Counted from the first letter of the stretch, positions 6,907 through 17,307 are shown. The stretch is 64,000 nucleotides of DNA from Actinomadura sp. WMMA1423 (GCF_006547145.1 NZ_CP041244.1:620001-684000); one strand, 5' to 3'. Made by a program: numbers and translations. Notes: generated by a model not told the origin, from the letters alone.

Positions 6907-9801
6907 CTACCGGGCGAACGCCTGGAGCTCGGCGGTCCGGACGATGCCGGCGCTCGGGCTGGCGGTCGCGCAGTCGGTGCCGGAACGCGGGTCGTTGTCC
7001 TGCTCACCCGCGTAGGTCGGCGCCCCGGTGCACTGGCTGGAGACGACCTCGAGCCGCAGGTGCGTCGCGGTGACGTCCCGCAGGTCGAACGAGCGCATGA
7101 TCAGGTCGGGTGCCGTGGGCCGCGGCCGGTCGGCCGGGAAGGCGTCGGACGGGCTGGTGTAGGCGGTGCGGTACGAGGCCGCCTGCGCGCAGTCGGCCTT
7201 GGTGGCGTCGCAGGCCAGCAGCCGGAAGGCGCGCAGCGCCGTGAACCGGTTCTGCGTGCCTCCCGCGCCCTCCGGGTCGCCCGCCGCCGACGGCCGCAGC
7301 ATCGCGCTGACCTGCACCCGGCCGACCCTGACCGGGCGGTCGCCGGCCAGGTCGACGGTCACCTGGCGCCCGGCGACGGGGGCCGTCACCGACTGCCAGT
7401 TGGTCGCCTCCGTCTCGTCGAGCAGCGCGCCCTGGGAAGCGCCGTCGCCGGTCGCCGCCGCGCCGTTGGCGCCCGCCGCCACGTTGCGGGACATCACGAC
7501 CGGCAGGGTGCGCCGGGACGCGCCGATCGAGGCGGTGAACCTCCGGTGCCCGAAGCCCGCGCCCACCGCGACGAAGGAGTACCGGCCCGGAGTGAGCGCG
7601 ACGGTGTCGCCGAGCGGGGTCGCCGGGTCGGTGTCGGCGACGGGGACCGCGCGGGCCTCGTAGTCGCCCACGTACAGGCGGACGTTGCCTCCCTTGGCGT
7701 CCCCGAGGGGCGTGAGGCGCACCTCGGCGTTGCGCGACAGGGGCGAGGCGAAGCTGGGCTTGGCGTCGGCGTCGGCGGGGCCGTTGCTGGCGGCGTCCTT
7801 CCCGAGGCCGTGCTCGGCGAAGACCTTCCACATCATCTCGTGGTCCCTGCCGCCGAAGCGGAGGGTGTCGGCGGCCAGCAGGGCGTTGCGGTGGTCGACG
7901 TAGCTGACGGCGCCGCTGGCCATGAGCAGCAGCGCGTCGAAGGAGACCTGCGCCCAGCGCCGGTTGCCGGGGCACTTCGCCACCGGCACGGCCCCGTCGG
8001 CGCACCTGCGCTGGAGCTCGGCGCTCCCGCCGCCGTAGCGCCGGACGAACGCCTGCCGCATGTCGAACTGGGTGGCGGTCCAGATCTCGCCGTCGGCGTG
8101 GACCTGCGTGCCGACCAGGTCGTAGCCGAGGTCGGAATAGTTCAGCGGGCTCCGGCTCATGTCGTAGTTGCGGATGCCGGCGCGCCGGTCGCCGGTGACG
8201 TACCCGCCGACCACGTACGGAGTCTCGCCGGGCTGGCGCAGCCCGTACTCGTTGAGGTACTCCATGGCGAACAGGTCGGACGTGCTCTCGTTCATCGCGC
8301 CCGCCTGCGGTCCGCTCCACCCGGCGTCCGGCCCGGCGATCATGCGGCCGGAGATGGCGTGGGTGTACTCGTGCCCGATGACGCTCATGTCGAAGTCGCC
8401 GTCGACGCACGGCGGGTAGAACGAGCCCGCGACCGGCTGCCACAGGTACATGTTGCTGATCGCGGGGGTGCCGTCCGGGGGCGTGATCTGGTTGGCGTTG
8501 TCGCGGACGCTCGGGAACCGCGCCCCGGCCTGCGCGTTGCCCTGCTCGGGGTCGCCGCCCAGCCCGCCGCGGCCGCCGTTGTCGGCCTGCATGTTCCAGG
8601 CCGACTCGGTGAAGCCGAGCCGGTAGGACCAGTCGTGCATCCGGTTGTGCTGGACGAACAGGTTGGAGATCGCCGGTTCCAGGTCCGCTTCCTGCGGGCT
8701 GTCCATCGTCGCGGGGTCGCACTTGCTCGTGTACCACTGGTTGGTCCACGGATAGGTGTAGTTGCGGTCGGCCCTCGGCGCGCTGGTGCGGGTGCCGACC
8801 GAGAAGGGGTCGCTGCTCGCGCGGTTCTCGTACGTCCGCGCCGCGTTGCCCACGCTGGTCGTGGTCGACGCGCCGGTCGCCGGGTCGACGTCCCAGGGCC
8901 GTCCGCTGGAGGGGTCGCCGCCGACGGCGCGGCACCCCGGGGCGGGGGTGAAGCACCAGGTCTGCCTGGTGTCGCGCGACGAGTAGTCGCCGGACGGGGT
9001 CGCCGGGAACACCGCCCAGCGCGGGTTGTCGCTGTCGTGGTCGACGAGGTTCTCCCGCACGAGCACCGAGCCGGTCCTGGCGTCGACGTAGGAGGTGACC
9101 GCCTTCGGCTCCGCGCCGGAGGCGTCCATGAGCGTGACCTGGTAGGCGCTGCGGACGCCCTCGGCGGTGGGCACCGCGACGAGCCGCGCCTTGCCGGGGT
9201 CGCCGGCCGACGCCCTGATCCCCGCGTCCCGCCCGGCCGCGGCCACCGCGTCCTTCGGGGAAAGGGTGGCGGGAGCGGGGGCGGCGCCGTCGCGGGAGAG
9301 GGTCGAGGTGGCCGAGACGACCTTGCCGCCGCTCACGCCGACCGCGACCAGCCCGTCGTAGCCCGCGGGCAGGGTGCCGAACCGCTGGCGCAGCAGGACC
9401 GCGGCACCGTCGCCGATCGGGTTGACGGCGACCTTCTCCAGGGCGCCGACGGCGGCTGCGTCGAGGCCGAACAGGTCACGGTGGCCGGCCAGGTACGCGC
9501 GGGCGGCCTTCTCCGGATCGCCGGGCAGGCCGCCCGCCAGCGGTCCGGCGGCGGTCACCGAGGCGGGGGTGCCGAGCCGGTTCCACCGCACGGTCGCGCC
9601 GCGGGCGGCGTCCACCTGCCGGGCGGTCGGGGCGAGCCGCCCGGGCCGCGCGTCCTTGTCGGGGAGTTCGGCGTGCTCCCCCGGCGCCTGCGGGCGGGGC
9701 GGCGGCGGTTCCGCTCGTCCGGGGACCGCGAGGCCGACTGTGAGGAGTGTTCCGGTGGCCGCGAGCGCGGTCACGGCGGTCCAGCGTGTCCTGGGCACCA
9801 T
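6907..9801 (-). CDS. Secreted M36 (fungalysin-like) metallopeptidase, 964 aa
   Basis: Exported zinc endopeptidase. Order: signal peptide (about 1-30), FTP/PepSY-like propeptide region (about 60-230), catalytic domain with HEYTH near residue 475 and a downstream Glu in MNESTSD, and a C-terminal beta-rich region resembling a discoidin-type domain (NWQSVTAPVAGRQVTVDL). M36 enzymes are made as inhibited precursors that mature outside the cell. Its start is preceded by a purine-rich GGAGG on the minus strand. It stands alone, divergent from a second secreted protein. Confidence 0.92.
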   Translation of the reverse strand: MVPRTRWTAVTALAATGTLLTVGLAVPGRAEPPPPRPQAPGEHAELPDKDARPGRLAPTARQVDAARGATVRWNRLGTPASVTAAGPLAGGLPGDPEKAARAYLAGHRDLFGLDAAAVGALEKVAVNPIGDGAAVLLRQRFGTLPAGYDGLVAVGVSGGKVVSATSTLSRDGAAPAPATLSPKDAVAAAGRDAGIRASAGDPGKARLVAVPTAEGVRSAYQVTLMDASGAEPKAVTSYVDARTGSVLVRENLVDHDSDNPRWAVFPATPSGDYSSRDTRQTWCFTPAPGCRAVGGDPSSGRPWDVDPATGASTTTSVGNAARTYENRASSDPFSVGTRTSAPRADRNYTYPWTNQWYTSKCDPATMDSPQEADLEPAISNLFVQHNRMHDWSYRLGFTESAWNMQADNGGRGGLGGDPEQGNAQAGARFPSVRDNANQITPPDGTPAISNMYLWQPVAGSFYPPCVDGDFDMSVIGHEYTHAISGRMIAGPDAGWSGPQAGAMNESTSDLFAMEYLNEYGLRQPGETPYVVGGYVTGDRRAGIRNYDMSRSPLNYSDLGYDLVGTQVHADGEIWTATQFDMRQAFVRRYGGGSAELQRRCADGAVPVAKCPGNRRWAQVSFDALLLMASGAVSYVDHRNALLAADTLRFGGRDHEMMWKVFAEHGLGKDAASNGPADADAKPSFASPLSRNAEVRLTPLGDAKGGNVRLYVGDYEARAVPVADTDPATPLGDTVALTPGRYSFVAVGAGFGHRRFTASIGASRRTLPVVMSRNVAAGANGAAATGDGASQGALLDETEATNWQSVTAPVAGRQVTVDLAGDRPVRVGRVQVSAMLRPSAAGDPEGAGGTQNRFTALRAFRLLACDATKADCAQAASYRTAYTSPSDAFPADRPRPTAPDLIMRSFDLRDVTATHLRLEVVSSQCTGAPTYAGEQDNDPRSGTDCATASPSAGIVRTAELQAFAR

Positions 9802-10131
9802 TGCCTCCTGGAGGCGGGCCGGAGAGCCCGGTCTCGGGGGGATCGGCCGGTGGGGTCACCCGGCCGATCTAGAGACAAGCAGCGCCTACATGACACAACT
9901 ATGGCGAATCACGACATTTACGAACCGCCATCGCGCGGCGGTCTTCGCCCTTGACACCGCCGGTTCCCCATGAGCCCCACGTGGAACGGCCCGCGGCCCT
10001 CCGGGAGGCCGGCCCCGAGACCGCCGACCGGATGACCACGCCTGGCCACGGGCCTCGCGCGTCCGACCGGGACGAGAGCAGACCGTGACCCGCCCGTGGT
10101 CTTCGCCCCGCCGGCGCCGGGGAGGTGCAAG
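9802..10131. other. Divergent intergenic region
   Basis: About 330 bases between two divergently transcribed secreted-protein genes. The AT-richer core at about 9875-9960 is the likely promoter zone for both, but I cannot fix -35/-10 boxes or an operator with confidence. Confidence 0.4.
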
Positions 10132-10914
10132 ATGATCGTCGTGTCGGGAGGCCGCGCCGGAACCGCGCGCGACGCGGCGGCGGGGAGGGTCATGGACTGG
10201 ACATGTTCGCGCAGGCTGGCCGCGTCGGGGGCGCTCGCCGGAGCACTGGTCGCGGTCCCCGTCTGCCAGGGACCGGTCCTCGCCGCGGCTCGGCCCGCGC
10301 CCGCGCCGCCCGGGGACGCCGCGGCCGCCGCGAAGGGGGGCGGTCCGCCGGCCCCGCCGCCGCCCCGGCTCCCCCGGGACTTCCACGGGACGGGCAAGTG
10401 GATCGTCCGGGATCTGGGCATCACCGTCCCGTTCACCTGGGCGGGGCGGAACGGGGACAGCCAGATGGTGGCGGGCGGTCCGCGGTACCCGATCTGGTTC
10501 ACGAACCTGATCTACAAGGGCTCCCTCTACACGCTGACCTACAAGTGGCCCGGTCTCACCGATCACCGGTGCTCGCGGATCCCGGGGTTCGGTCTCGACG
10601 ACCTGAACCGGACGCTCGGCACGGCGCGGTACGTCGGCCGGGAGATCCTGCAACGCCGGCCCTGGCGCTACGTGGACCACTGGCGCGTCGGCCTCGTCGC
10701 CCCGCAGTTCCCCCCGGGGAAGTATCCGAGGTTCCCGCTCGCGCTCGGCGACGTCTACGTCGACCAGAAGGACCCGACCACCTTCTGGCAGGTGCTGCAG
10801 TTCGGCCTCCAGAACCTCTACGACCCCGAACTGGACGAGTGGCTCGTGATGAGGACGTTCGAGCACGCCCCCGGAAGGGTCGCGCTGCCCCGCCGGTGCC
10901 CGCCGCCCGGGTGA
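10132..10914 (+). CDS. Predicted secreted protein of unknown function, 260 aa
   Basis: The ATG at 10132 has GGAGGT five bases upstream; a later ATG at 10192 gives a cleaner signal peptide but a poorer RBS. A hydrophobic segment (ASGALAGALVAVPVCQGPVLA) precedes a Pro/Ala-rich linker and a conserved-looking body rich in Trp and Tyr. The latter half has WRYVDHWRVGLVAPQ and ends near WLVMRTFEHAPGR. I do not recognise the family. It lies opposite the M36 peptidase, which suggests a shared extracellular role but does not show it. Confidence 0.75.
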   Translation: MIVVSGGRAGTARDAAAGRVMDWTCSRRLAASGALAGALVAVPVCQGPVLAAARPAPAPPGDAAAAAKGGGPPAPPPPRLPRDFHGTGKWIVRDLGITVPFTWAGRNGDSQMVAGGPRYPIWFTNLIYKGSLYTLTYKWPGLTDHRCSRIPGFGLDDLNRTLGTARYVGREILQRRPWRYVDHWRVGLVAPQFPPGKYPRFPLALGDVYVDQKDPTTFWQVLQFGLQNLYDPELDEWLVMRTFEHAPGRVALPRRCPPPG

Positions 10915-10980
10915 CGGCAGGGTGGGCGGACGGCGGGGCGACGCCTTCGGGCCAGGCGCGGCGGCCCGGCCCGAAGGCGC

Positions 10981-11727
10981 CTACAGGCCGCGGCTGCGGC
11001 GGTAGTCGGCCACGACCAGGTCGGTCAGCTCCTGTAGGGACGTCTCCGCCGTGGGCTTGTCGAAGGCGATCCGGCCGTGCTGCAGGAGGTTGACCCGGTC
11101 GCAGACGTCCAGGACCTGGGCGTAGTTGTGCGCGATGATGATGATCGAGACCTCGCCGCGCTCCTTGAGGTCCCGGACCAGGTCGAGGATCATCGTGCCC
11201 TCCTTGGCGCCCATCGCGGCCAGCGGCTCGTCGAGCAGCAGGATGCGCGCGTCGGAGTAGACCGAGCGGGCCACCGCGATGGCCTGCCGCTGGCCGCCGG
11301 ACAGCTTGGCGACCTCGACGTCCACCGACGGGATCCGCACTCCCATGTCCGCGAGGTGCTCGGCGGCGCGCCGTCGCATCGCGCGGTTGCTGAGCAGCGG
11401 CCAGCGCACCAGCTCCCGGTTGAGGAACATGTTGTGGTAGACGCTGAGCTCGTTGACCAGGGCGAGGTCCTGGTAGACGGTGTCGACGCCCAGCGAGCGG
11501 GCGTGGTCCACCGAGCGCAGGCTCACCTCGGTCCCGTCGATCAGGATGCGGCCGGTGTCCGGGCGCTGGAAACCGCTGATGATCTTGATCAGGGTGGACT
11601 TGCCGGCGCCGTTGTCGCCGATGAGGCCGAGCACCTCGCCCTTGCCCAGGCGCAGCGTCACGTCGGCGAGGGCCTCCACGCCGCCGAACCTTTTGCCGAT
11701 GTTCTCCACCCGCAGCGCGTCGGTCAT
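10981..11727 (-). CDS. Sugar ABC transporter ATPase, single NBD, 248 aa
   Basis: Cytoplasmic ATPase of the pentose importer. Walker A is GDNGAGKST, signature LSGGQRQA, Walker B ILLLDEP. CUT2 importers usually carry two fused nucleotide-binding domains (about 500 aa, RbsA/AraG-like). This one has a single domain, as in FrcA-type systems, and presumably homodimerises. It overlaps the permease gene by ATGA and ends the arabinose operon. Confidence 0.92.
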   Translation of the reverse strand: MTDALRVENIGKRFGGVEALADVTLRLGKGEVLGLIGDNGAGKSTLIKIISGFQRPDTGRILIDGTEVSLRSVDHARSLGVDTVYQDLALVNELSVYHNMFLNRELVRWPLLSNRAMRRRAAEHLADMGVRIPSVDVEVAKLSGGQRQAIAVARSVYSDARILLLDEPLAAMGAKEGTMILDLVRDLKERGEVSIIIIAHNYAQVLDVCDRVNLLQHGRIAFDKPTAETSLQELTDLVVADYRRSRGL

Positions 11728-12755
11728 GAGCGACCCGCCCTTCGCAGCCGGGCCAGATGGACGTTCAGCACCATCGAGATGATGATCGCCGAGCCGAGGA
11801 TGATGTTGAACGGGTTCGCGCTGATCCCGATGAGGTTGAAGCCGTTCTGCATCTCCGCCAGCACCAGCGCGCCGAGCAGCGCGCCGATGACGGTGCCCGA
11901 GCCCCCGGCCAGGGCGGTGCCGCCGATGACCGCGGCCGACACCGCGATGAACATCGCGTTGGCCCCGCCCGAGCTCGGGTCGATCGACCCGACCCGGAAG
12001 GCCTCCAGGATGCCGGCGAAGGCGCCGAGCGCGCCGGTGAGCATGAAGTTGCCGATCTTGACCCGGCCGGTGCGGATGCCCGCCTCGGCGGCGCCGAGCG
12101 GGTTGCCGCCGGTCGCGACCGTGTGCAGGCCCCACCGGGTGCGGGTGAGCACCAGGTGGAAGAAGACCACGATCAGCAGGCACCAGGTCAGCTCGGCCCA
12201 GGGGGCGCGCCCGAACCACCCCGCCAGGCCCTCCGCGGCCTCGGGGATCTGCGCCGGGTAGGCGTGCGAGGTGGTGAGCATGATGCCCTGGACCAGGAAC
12301 ATCGAGCCCAGCGTGGCGACGAACGATGGGACCCTCAAGACGACGGTCACCAGCCCGTTGCCCAGTCCGATGAGCGCGCCGGCCAGGATCGCCAGCACGA
12401 TCGCGATGATCGGGTAGACGCCGGAGAAGTCGACCATGTAGTGCATGAGGAAGGGCGCCAGCGCGAAGACCATCCCGACCGACAGGTCGATCTCCCCGCT
12501 GACGAGCAGGAACACCTCGCCCACCGCGATGATGGCGTACGGCGCGGTGCCCTGGGACACGTTGACCAGGTTGTCGTGGGTGAGGAAGACCGACTTGGCG
12601 GTCTGGAAGTAGATCAGCAGTCCGAGCGCCACCAGGAGGATGGTCGCCTCCCGGCGGCGGAGGAACGCGTCGGTGGCGAGGGCGGGCAGCCCCCGGGCAC
12701 GCCGCGGTGGCGTGCCGGGGGTTGCCGCCTTGTCCCGTACGGTGCTTTCGCTCAC
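11724..12755 (-). CDS. Sugar ABC transporter permease (CUT2/RbsC-like), 343 aa
   Basis: Membrane subunit with about 8-10 hydrophobic helices after a polar Arg-rich N-terminus. Family features include LVSGEIDLSVG at about residue 84 and the late GGTALAGGSGTVIGALLGAL segment. Sixteen bases separate it from the binding-protein gene, and it overlaps the ATPase gene. Confidence 0.92.
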   Translation of the reverse strand: MSESTVRDKAATPGTPPRRARGLPALATDAFLRRREATILLVALGLLIYFQTAKSVFLTHDNLVNVSQGTAPYAIIAVGEVFLLVSGEIDLSVGMVFALAPFLMHYMVDFSGVYPIIAIVLAILAGALIGLGNGLVTVVLRVPSFVATLGSMFLVQGIMLTTSHAYPAQIPEAAEGLAGWFGRAPWAELTWCLLIVVFFHLVLTRTRWGLHTVATGGNPLGAAEAGIRTGRVKIGNFMLTGALGAFAGILEAFRVGSIDPSSGGANAMFIAVSAAVIGGTALAGGSGTVIGALLGALVLAEMQNGFNLIGISANPFNIILGSAIIISMVLNVHLARLRRAGRS

Positions 12756-12771
12756 TCCGTACTCCTTCTCG

Positions 12772-13905
12772 TCAGACGTGAGCGATGGGACCCGACCGCG
12801 ACACCAGCTGCTGGGCCGTGCTGGAGCCCTCGTACCGGGTCTTGGTGGTGAGGTACGGGCCGACCGTCTCCTTGTTGACGAAGGTCAGTCCGGTGTTGGT
12901 CATCGGGGGGAAGACCAGGCCGCCGGACAGCTTGTAGAACCACAGGGCCATCACGGGCAGGAACCCCTGCAGGTAGGGCTGCTGGTCGATGGTGAAGTCC
13001 AGGTCCCCGGACTTGACGGCGCTCAGCGTGCCCGGGGTGAGGTCGAACCCGCCCGAGACGACGCCCTTGCCCTTCAGGCCGTACTTCTGCATGACCTTGC
13101 CGATGGCCTCGGTGGAGCCGGCGTCCACCGCGAACATGCCCTTGATGTCCTTGTGGCCCTGGGCGTAGGCGTCGACCGTCGAGAGCTCCTTCGGCACTTC
13201 GGCGCCGGTGGCCACCGAGGTGAACTTGATCGGTTTGCCGGAGGCCTTGATGGCGTCCTGCGCGCCGTCGATGCGCGGCTGGATGTTGAGCGAGCCCGGG
13301 GTGGCGATGAAGCCGACCGCGTCTCCCCCGGTCATCAGCCCCGCGATCTTGGAGCCGAGCTGGTAGCCGGAGGTGTAGAGGTCCTGGCCGATGTAGGAGA
13401 GCCGGCTGGTGCCGGGATCGTCCTTGGCGCCGTCGGCGTTGTAGGAGACCACCGGGATCCCGGCCTTGAGCGCGTTGTCCACCGGCTGCCGGAACGCGGT
13501 CTTGTCCACCACGGCGACCGCGATCCCGTCGGCCTTGCCGGAGATGGCGGCGTTGGTGGCGCTGACCATCTCGGGGACCGCCGAGTTCTGCGAGCCCGTC
13601 CACTGGAACGAGGCGCCCAGCAGGGCGCAGGCGTCCTGCGCCCCGTACTGCGTCGGCGTGAAGAACGGGTTCGTCGTGACGTGGTTGATGAACACGAACT
13701 TCCAGCTCGGCGTCTTCGGGAAATGCCCCGGCCCGCCGCTGCCCGAGCCCGAGCTCTTGTTGTCCGAGGAGCAGGCGGCCAGCAGCGCCGACGCCGCCGC
13801 CGTCGCGCTGACCAGGCCGGCGCCGCTCAGCAGCCGGCGCCGGGTGGGCTCGGGCAGGCCGAGGGTGTCGACGGCCTCTTCGACCGCCGGATCGATGCGC
13901 GTCAT
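12772..13905 (-). CDS. Sugar-binding lipoprotein of the ABC importer, 377 aa
   Basis: Periplasmic-binding-protein-like substrate receptor, anchored outside the membrane. The N-terminus has a twin-arginine-like RRRLLSG at 22-28 and a lipobox LLAAC with Cys45. The body matches the ribose/xylose-type binding fold (peripla_BP_4). L-arabinose or another pentose is the likely ligand because the gene sits between araBDA/mutarotase and the permease. It begins 1 base after the mutarotase-side gene boundary, implying cotranscription. Confidence 0.9.
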   Translation of the reverse strand: MTRIDPAVEEAVDTLGLPEPTRRRLLSGAGLVSATAAASALLAACSSDNKSSGSGSGGPGHFPKTPSWKFVFINHVTTNPFFTPTQYGAQDACALLGASFQWTGSQNSAVPEMVSATNAAISGKADGIAVAVVDKTAFRQPVDNALKAGIPVVSYNADGAKDDPGTSRLSYIGQDLYTSGYQLGSKIAGLMTGGDAVGFIATPGSLNIQPRIDGAQDAIKASGKPIKFTSVATGAEVPKELSTVDAYAQGHKDIKGMFAVDAGSTEAIGKVMQKYGLKGKGVVSGGFDLTPGTLSAVKSGDLDFTIDQQPYLQGFLPVMALWFYKLSGGLVFPPMTNTGLTFVNKETVGPYLTTKTRYEGSSTAQQLVSRSGPIAHV

Positions 13906-13906
13906 G

Positions 13907-15067
13907 TCAGGCTCCGAACTGGTAGACGGTCGAGGATCGGTAGACCTGTCCGGGCTTCAGCTCCGTCGAGGGGAAGCCCGGCTGGTTCGGCGAGTCGGGG
14001 AAGTGCTGGGTCTCCAGCGCGAACCCGTCGCCCTGCCGGTAGACGCGGCCGCCGGTGCCGACCAGCGTGCCGTCGAGGAAGTTGCCCGAGTAGAACTGGA
14101 GCCCGGGCTGGTCGGTGGAGATCGCCAGGGTCCGGCCGCTCGCGGGGTCCTTGACGCGCGCGGCGGTCTTCCAGCCGGAGCCGTCGAGGACGAAGTTGTG
14201 GTCGTAGCCCTGGCCGTAGAGCAGCTGGTCGAAGTTGGTGCGGATGCGGGCGCCGATCGCGGTGGACCTGGTGAAGTCCAGCGGGGTGCCGCGCACCGAG
14301 GCGATCTTTCCGGTCGGGATGAGCTCCGACGAGCCGACGGGGGTGTACCGCGAGCCGTTGATCTGGAGCCGGTGGTCGTAGATCGAGCCGCTGCCCTCGC
14401 CCGCGAGGTTGAAGTAGGAGTGGTTGGTGAGGTTGACGACGGTCGCCTTGTCGGTCGTGGCGCGGTAGTCGAACCGGATGGCGTTGCCCCGCGTGACCGA
14501 GATGGTCACGTCGGTCTTGAGGGTGCCGGGGAAGCCCTGGTCGCCGTCCGGGCTGGTGTGCGACAGCCGGAGCGCGACGTTGCCGCCGGCCGTGTCCGGC
14601 GTCGCGGACCAGACGCGCTGGTCGAAGCCGGTCGTGCCGCCGTGCAGCGTGTTCCCGTTGTTGTTGGTCGTCAGCTGGTAGGCCTGCCCGTCGAGGGTGA
14701 ACCGGCCCTTGGCGATGCGGTTGCCGTACCGGCCGATGAGCGCGCCGAAGTACGTGCTGTTCTTGGTGACGTAGTCCGACAGGGTCGGGAAGCCCAGCGT
14801 GATGTTGGCGAGCCTGCCGCGCCGGTCGGGCGTCTCGATGGTCTGGATGATCCCGCCGTAGGTGATCACCCGGATGCGCGTCGACCCGTTGGTCATCGTG
14901 TAGCGCCAGACCTTCGTGCCGTCGGGCATCGTGCCGAACAGGTCCTTGGCGATCCCGGCCTTCAGGTGCCGGTCGGACGCCGTGGAGGAGGGGGCGAATC
15001 CGCCGATGGCGGCGCCGGCGAGCGCTGCCAGCGCGGCCAGCCGAACTGCGAAGCGTGATCTGGTCAT
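13907..15067 (-). CDS. Secreted aldose 1-epimerase (mutarotase), 386 aa
   Basis: Interconverts alpha and beta anomers of aldoses. GalM-family sequence with NGNTLHGG (substrate-binding segment), NLTNHSYFNL with a catalytic His, and a C-terminal LETQHFPDSPNQP containing the region of the catalytic Glu. A signal peptide (about 1-30) places it outside the cell, where it could prepare the arabinose anomer for import by the adjacent transporter. Confidence 0.92.
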   Translation of the reverse strand: MTRSRFAVRLAALAALAGAAIGGFAPSSTASDRHLKAGIAKDLFGTMPDGTKVWRYTMTNGSTRIRVITYGGIIQTIETPDRRGRLANITLGFPTLSDYVTKNSTYFGALIGRYGNRIAKGRFTLDGQAYQLTTNNNGNTLHGGTTGFDQRVWSATPDTAGGNVALRLSHTSPDGDQGFPGTLKTDVTISVTRGNAIRFDYRATTDKATVVNLTNHSYFNLAGEGSGSIYDHRLQINGSRYTPVGSSELIPTGKIASVRGTPLDFTRSTAIGARIRTNFDQLLYGQGYDHNFVLDGSGWKTAARVKDPASGRTLAISTDQPGLQFYSGNFLDGTLVGTGGRVYRQGDGFALETQHFPDSPNQPGFPSTELKPGQVYRSSTVYQFGA

Positions 15068-15115
15068 GGGACGGGTTTCCTCACAGATCTCGGGGGTGGG
15101 GGGATGTCCTGGCGG

Positions 15116-16609
15116 CTAGAAGCCCTGCGCCAGGCGGTGGTACGCCTGGTTCCACCGCATCTCGCGGCGGAACCGGGCGACATCGGTGTCGCCGTCGATG
15201 ACGAGCAGTTCCACGCCCGTCATCTCGGCGAGGTCGGCCAGGATCTCGGTGGTGATCGCCTGGGATAGCACCGTGTGGTGCGGTCCTCCGGCCGACAGCC
15301 ATGCCTCGGTAGAGGTACGGAAGTTCGGGCGGGGCGCCCACACGGCCCGCGCCACCGGCAGCCGGGGCAGCGGTTCCGGGGGCCCCACCAGGTCGATCTC
15401 GTTGGCGACCAGCCGGAACCGGTCGCCGAGGTCGGTCAGCCCGACGACGAGACCCGGTCCGGGCGCCGCGTCGAACACGAGCCGGACCGGGTCCTGCCGG
15501 CCCCCGATGGCCAGCGGGTGCACCTCGCAGCTCGGCACGCCGGCGGCGATGGAGGGGCAGACCTCCAGCATGTGGGCGCCCAGGATCAGCTCCCGGCCCG
15601 GCACGAGGTGGTAGGTGTAGTCCTCCATGAAGGAGGTGCCGCCGGGCAGTCCCGCGGCGGCGCTCTTGAGGGCCCGCAGCAGCAGGGCCGTCTTCCAGTC
15701 GCCCTCCGCGCCGAAGCCGAGGCCGCCGGCCATCAGGCGCTGCACGGCGATGCCCGGCAGCTGCCTGAGCCCGCCGAGGTCCTCGAAGTTGGTGGTGAAC
15801 GCCTGGTAGGACCCGGCGTCGAGGAAGTCGCGCAGCCCGAGCTCGATCCGCGCGGCGTCGCGCAGCGCCGGATGGCGGTCCCCGCCGGAGCGCAGCTCCG
15901 GCGCGACGGCGTAAGCGTCCTCGTACTCGCCCGCGAGCTCGCCGACGCGGTGGTCCGCGACCGCCTCGACCGCGGCGACGAGGTCGTTGACGCCGAAGGA
16001 GTTGACCGAGGCGCCGAACCGGATCTGCGCCTCGACCTTGTCGCCCTCGGTGACGGCGACGTCCCGCATGTTGTCGCCGAAGCGGGCGAGCCGCAGCGTC
16101 CGCAGGTCGGCGAAGGCGCGGGCGGCCCTCACCCAGGAGCCGATCCGCGCGCGCACCGCGGGATCGGCGGTGTGCCCTGCCACCGTGGTGCGCGCCATGC
16201 CGAGCCGGGTCTGGACGTGGGCGTGCTCCCGGTCGCCGTGCGCGGCCTGGTTGAGGTTCATGAAGTCCATGTCGATGGTCGACCACGGAAGCGCGTCGTT
16301 CGACTGGGTGTGCAGGTGCAGCAGCGGCCGGAGCAGGGAGTTCAGCCCGGCGATCCACATCTTGGCGGGCGAGAACGTGTGCATCCAGGTGATGACGCCG
16401 ACGCAGTCGTCGTCCGCGCTCGCCTCGAGCATCGCCCGCCGGATGGCGTCCGCGCCGGTGAGGACCGGGCACCACCGCACGGCCGCCGGGATGCCCGGGT
16501 CCTCGTCCAGTGCCTGGGCGATCCGCTGTGACTGCTCGGCGACCTGGCGGAGCGTCTCCTCGCCGTACAAGGACTGGCTCCCGGTGAGGAACCAGACGGT
16601 CGGTGCCAT
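15116..16609 (-). CDS. araA: L-arabinose isomerase AraA, 497 aa
   Basis: Converts L-arabinose to L-ribulose, a Mn-dependent cytoplasmic reaction. Matches include [12 protein letters not shown] at the N-terminus, [13 protein letters not shown] and FMEDYTYHL carrying the two catalytic Glu residues, and HMLEVCPS. The length matches the family (about 500). I chose ATG 16609, which has GAAGGGAG about 10 bases upstream and gives the usual N-terminus; an ATG at 16636 overlaps the araD stop by ATGA and would add 9 residues. Confidence 0.96.
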   Translation of the reverse strand: MAPTVWFLTGSQSLYGEETLRQVAEQSQRIAQALDEDPGIPAAVRWCPVLTGADAIRRAMLEASADDDCVGVITWMHTFSPAKMWIAGLNSLLRPLLHLHTQSNDALPWSTIDMDFMNLNQAAHGDREHAHVQTRLGMARTTVAGHTADPAVRARIGSWVRAARAFADLRTLRLARFGDNMRDVAVTEGDKVEAQIRFGASVNSFGVNDLVAAVEAVADHRVGELAGEYEDAYAVAPELRSGGDRHPALRDAARIELGLRDFLDAGSYQAFTTNFEDLGGLRQLPGIAVQRLMAGGLGFGAEGDWKTALLLRALKSAAAGLPGGTSFMEDYTYHLVPGRELILGAHMLEVCPSIAAGVPSCEVHPLAIGGRQDPVRLVFDAAPGPGLVVGLTDLGDRFRLVANEIDLVGPPEPLPRLPVARAVWAPRPNFRTSTEAWLSAGGPHHTVLSQAITTEILADLAEMTGVELLVIDGDTDVARFRREMRWNQAYHRLAQGF

Positions 16610-16632
16610 CGCTGGGCTGCTCCCTTCGGTTG

Positions 16633-17307
16633 TCATGGCCGCTGCCCGTAGGCGTTCCGGTAGCGGTCGTGGAGGCGGTCGATGTCCTCGGGCCGCAGCG
16701 GGACGGGATCGCCGAGCTGGCGGGCGAGGTGCACCGCCCGCGCCGCGTCCTCGCACATCACCGCGGCCTTGACCGCGGCCCGCGCGTCCGGGCCGATGGT
16801 GAACACGCCGTGGTTGCGCATGATCACCGCTGGGGACCGGTGGCCGCGCAGCGTGCCGACGATGCCGCGCCCGATCGAGTCGTCGCCGATGGGCGCGAAC
16901 GGGCCGAGCGGGATCTCGGCCCCGAACTCGTCGGCCATGGCCGTCAGGACGCAGGGCACCGGTTCGCCTCGGGCGGCCCAGGCGCAGGCGTACGCGGAGT
17001 GGGTGTGGACCACCCCGCCGACCTCGGGCATGTGCCGGTAGACGTAGGCGTGCGCGGCGGTGTCGCTCGAGGGCTTCAGGTCGCCCTCGACGACCGCGCC
17101 CTCGAGGTCGCAGACCACCATCGACTCCGGCGACAGGTCGTCGTAGGAGACCCCGCTGGGTTTGATGACCATGAGGTCGTGGCCGGGCACCCGGGCGGAG
17201 ACGTTGCCGGCCGTCCACACGACCAGCCCGTACCTGACGAGCTCGGCGTGCAGGTCGCTGACGGTCCGCCGCAGCTCGCGGACCTGCTCGGGGGGTGTAC
17301 CGGCCAT
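16633..17307 (-). CDS. araD: L-ribulose-5-phosphate 4-epimerase AraD, 224 aa
   Basis: Converts L-ribulose 5-phosphate to D-xylulose 5-phosphate, feeding the pentose phosphate pathway. Class II aldolase/adducin fold with GNVSAR, the HTHSAY metal-binding His pair and [10 protein letters not shown]. The start codon shares one base with the araB stop (TGATG), and the stop lies 23 bases before the araA start. Confidence 0.95.
   Translation of the reverse strand: MAGTPPEQVRELRRTVSDLHAELVRYGLVVWTAGNVSARVPGHDLMVIKPSGVSYDDLSPESMVVCDLEGAVVEGDLKPSSDTAAHAYVYRHMPEVGGVVHTHSAYACAWAARGEPVPCVLTAMADEFGAEIPLGPFAPIGDDSIGRGIVGTLRGHRSPAVIMRNHGVFTIGPDARAAVKAAVMCEDAARAVHLARQLGDPVPLRPEDIDRLHDRYRNAYGQRP

Noticed and set aside
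7060..9954. Long plus-strand open frame opposite the M36 peptidase
   Set aside because: It is a shadow of a well-supported minus-strand gene in G+C-rich DNA, with Gly/Arg/Val-rich low-complexity translation and no recognised motif.
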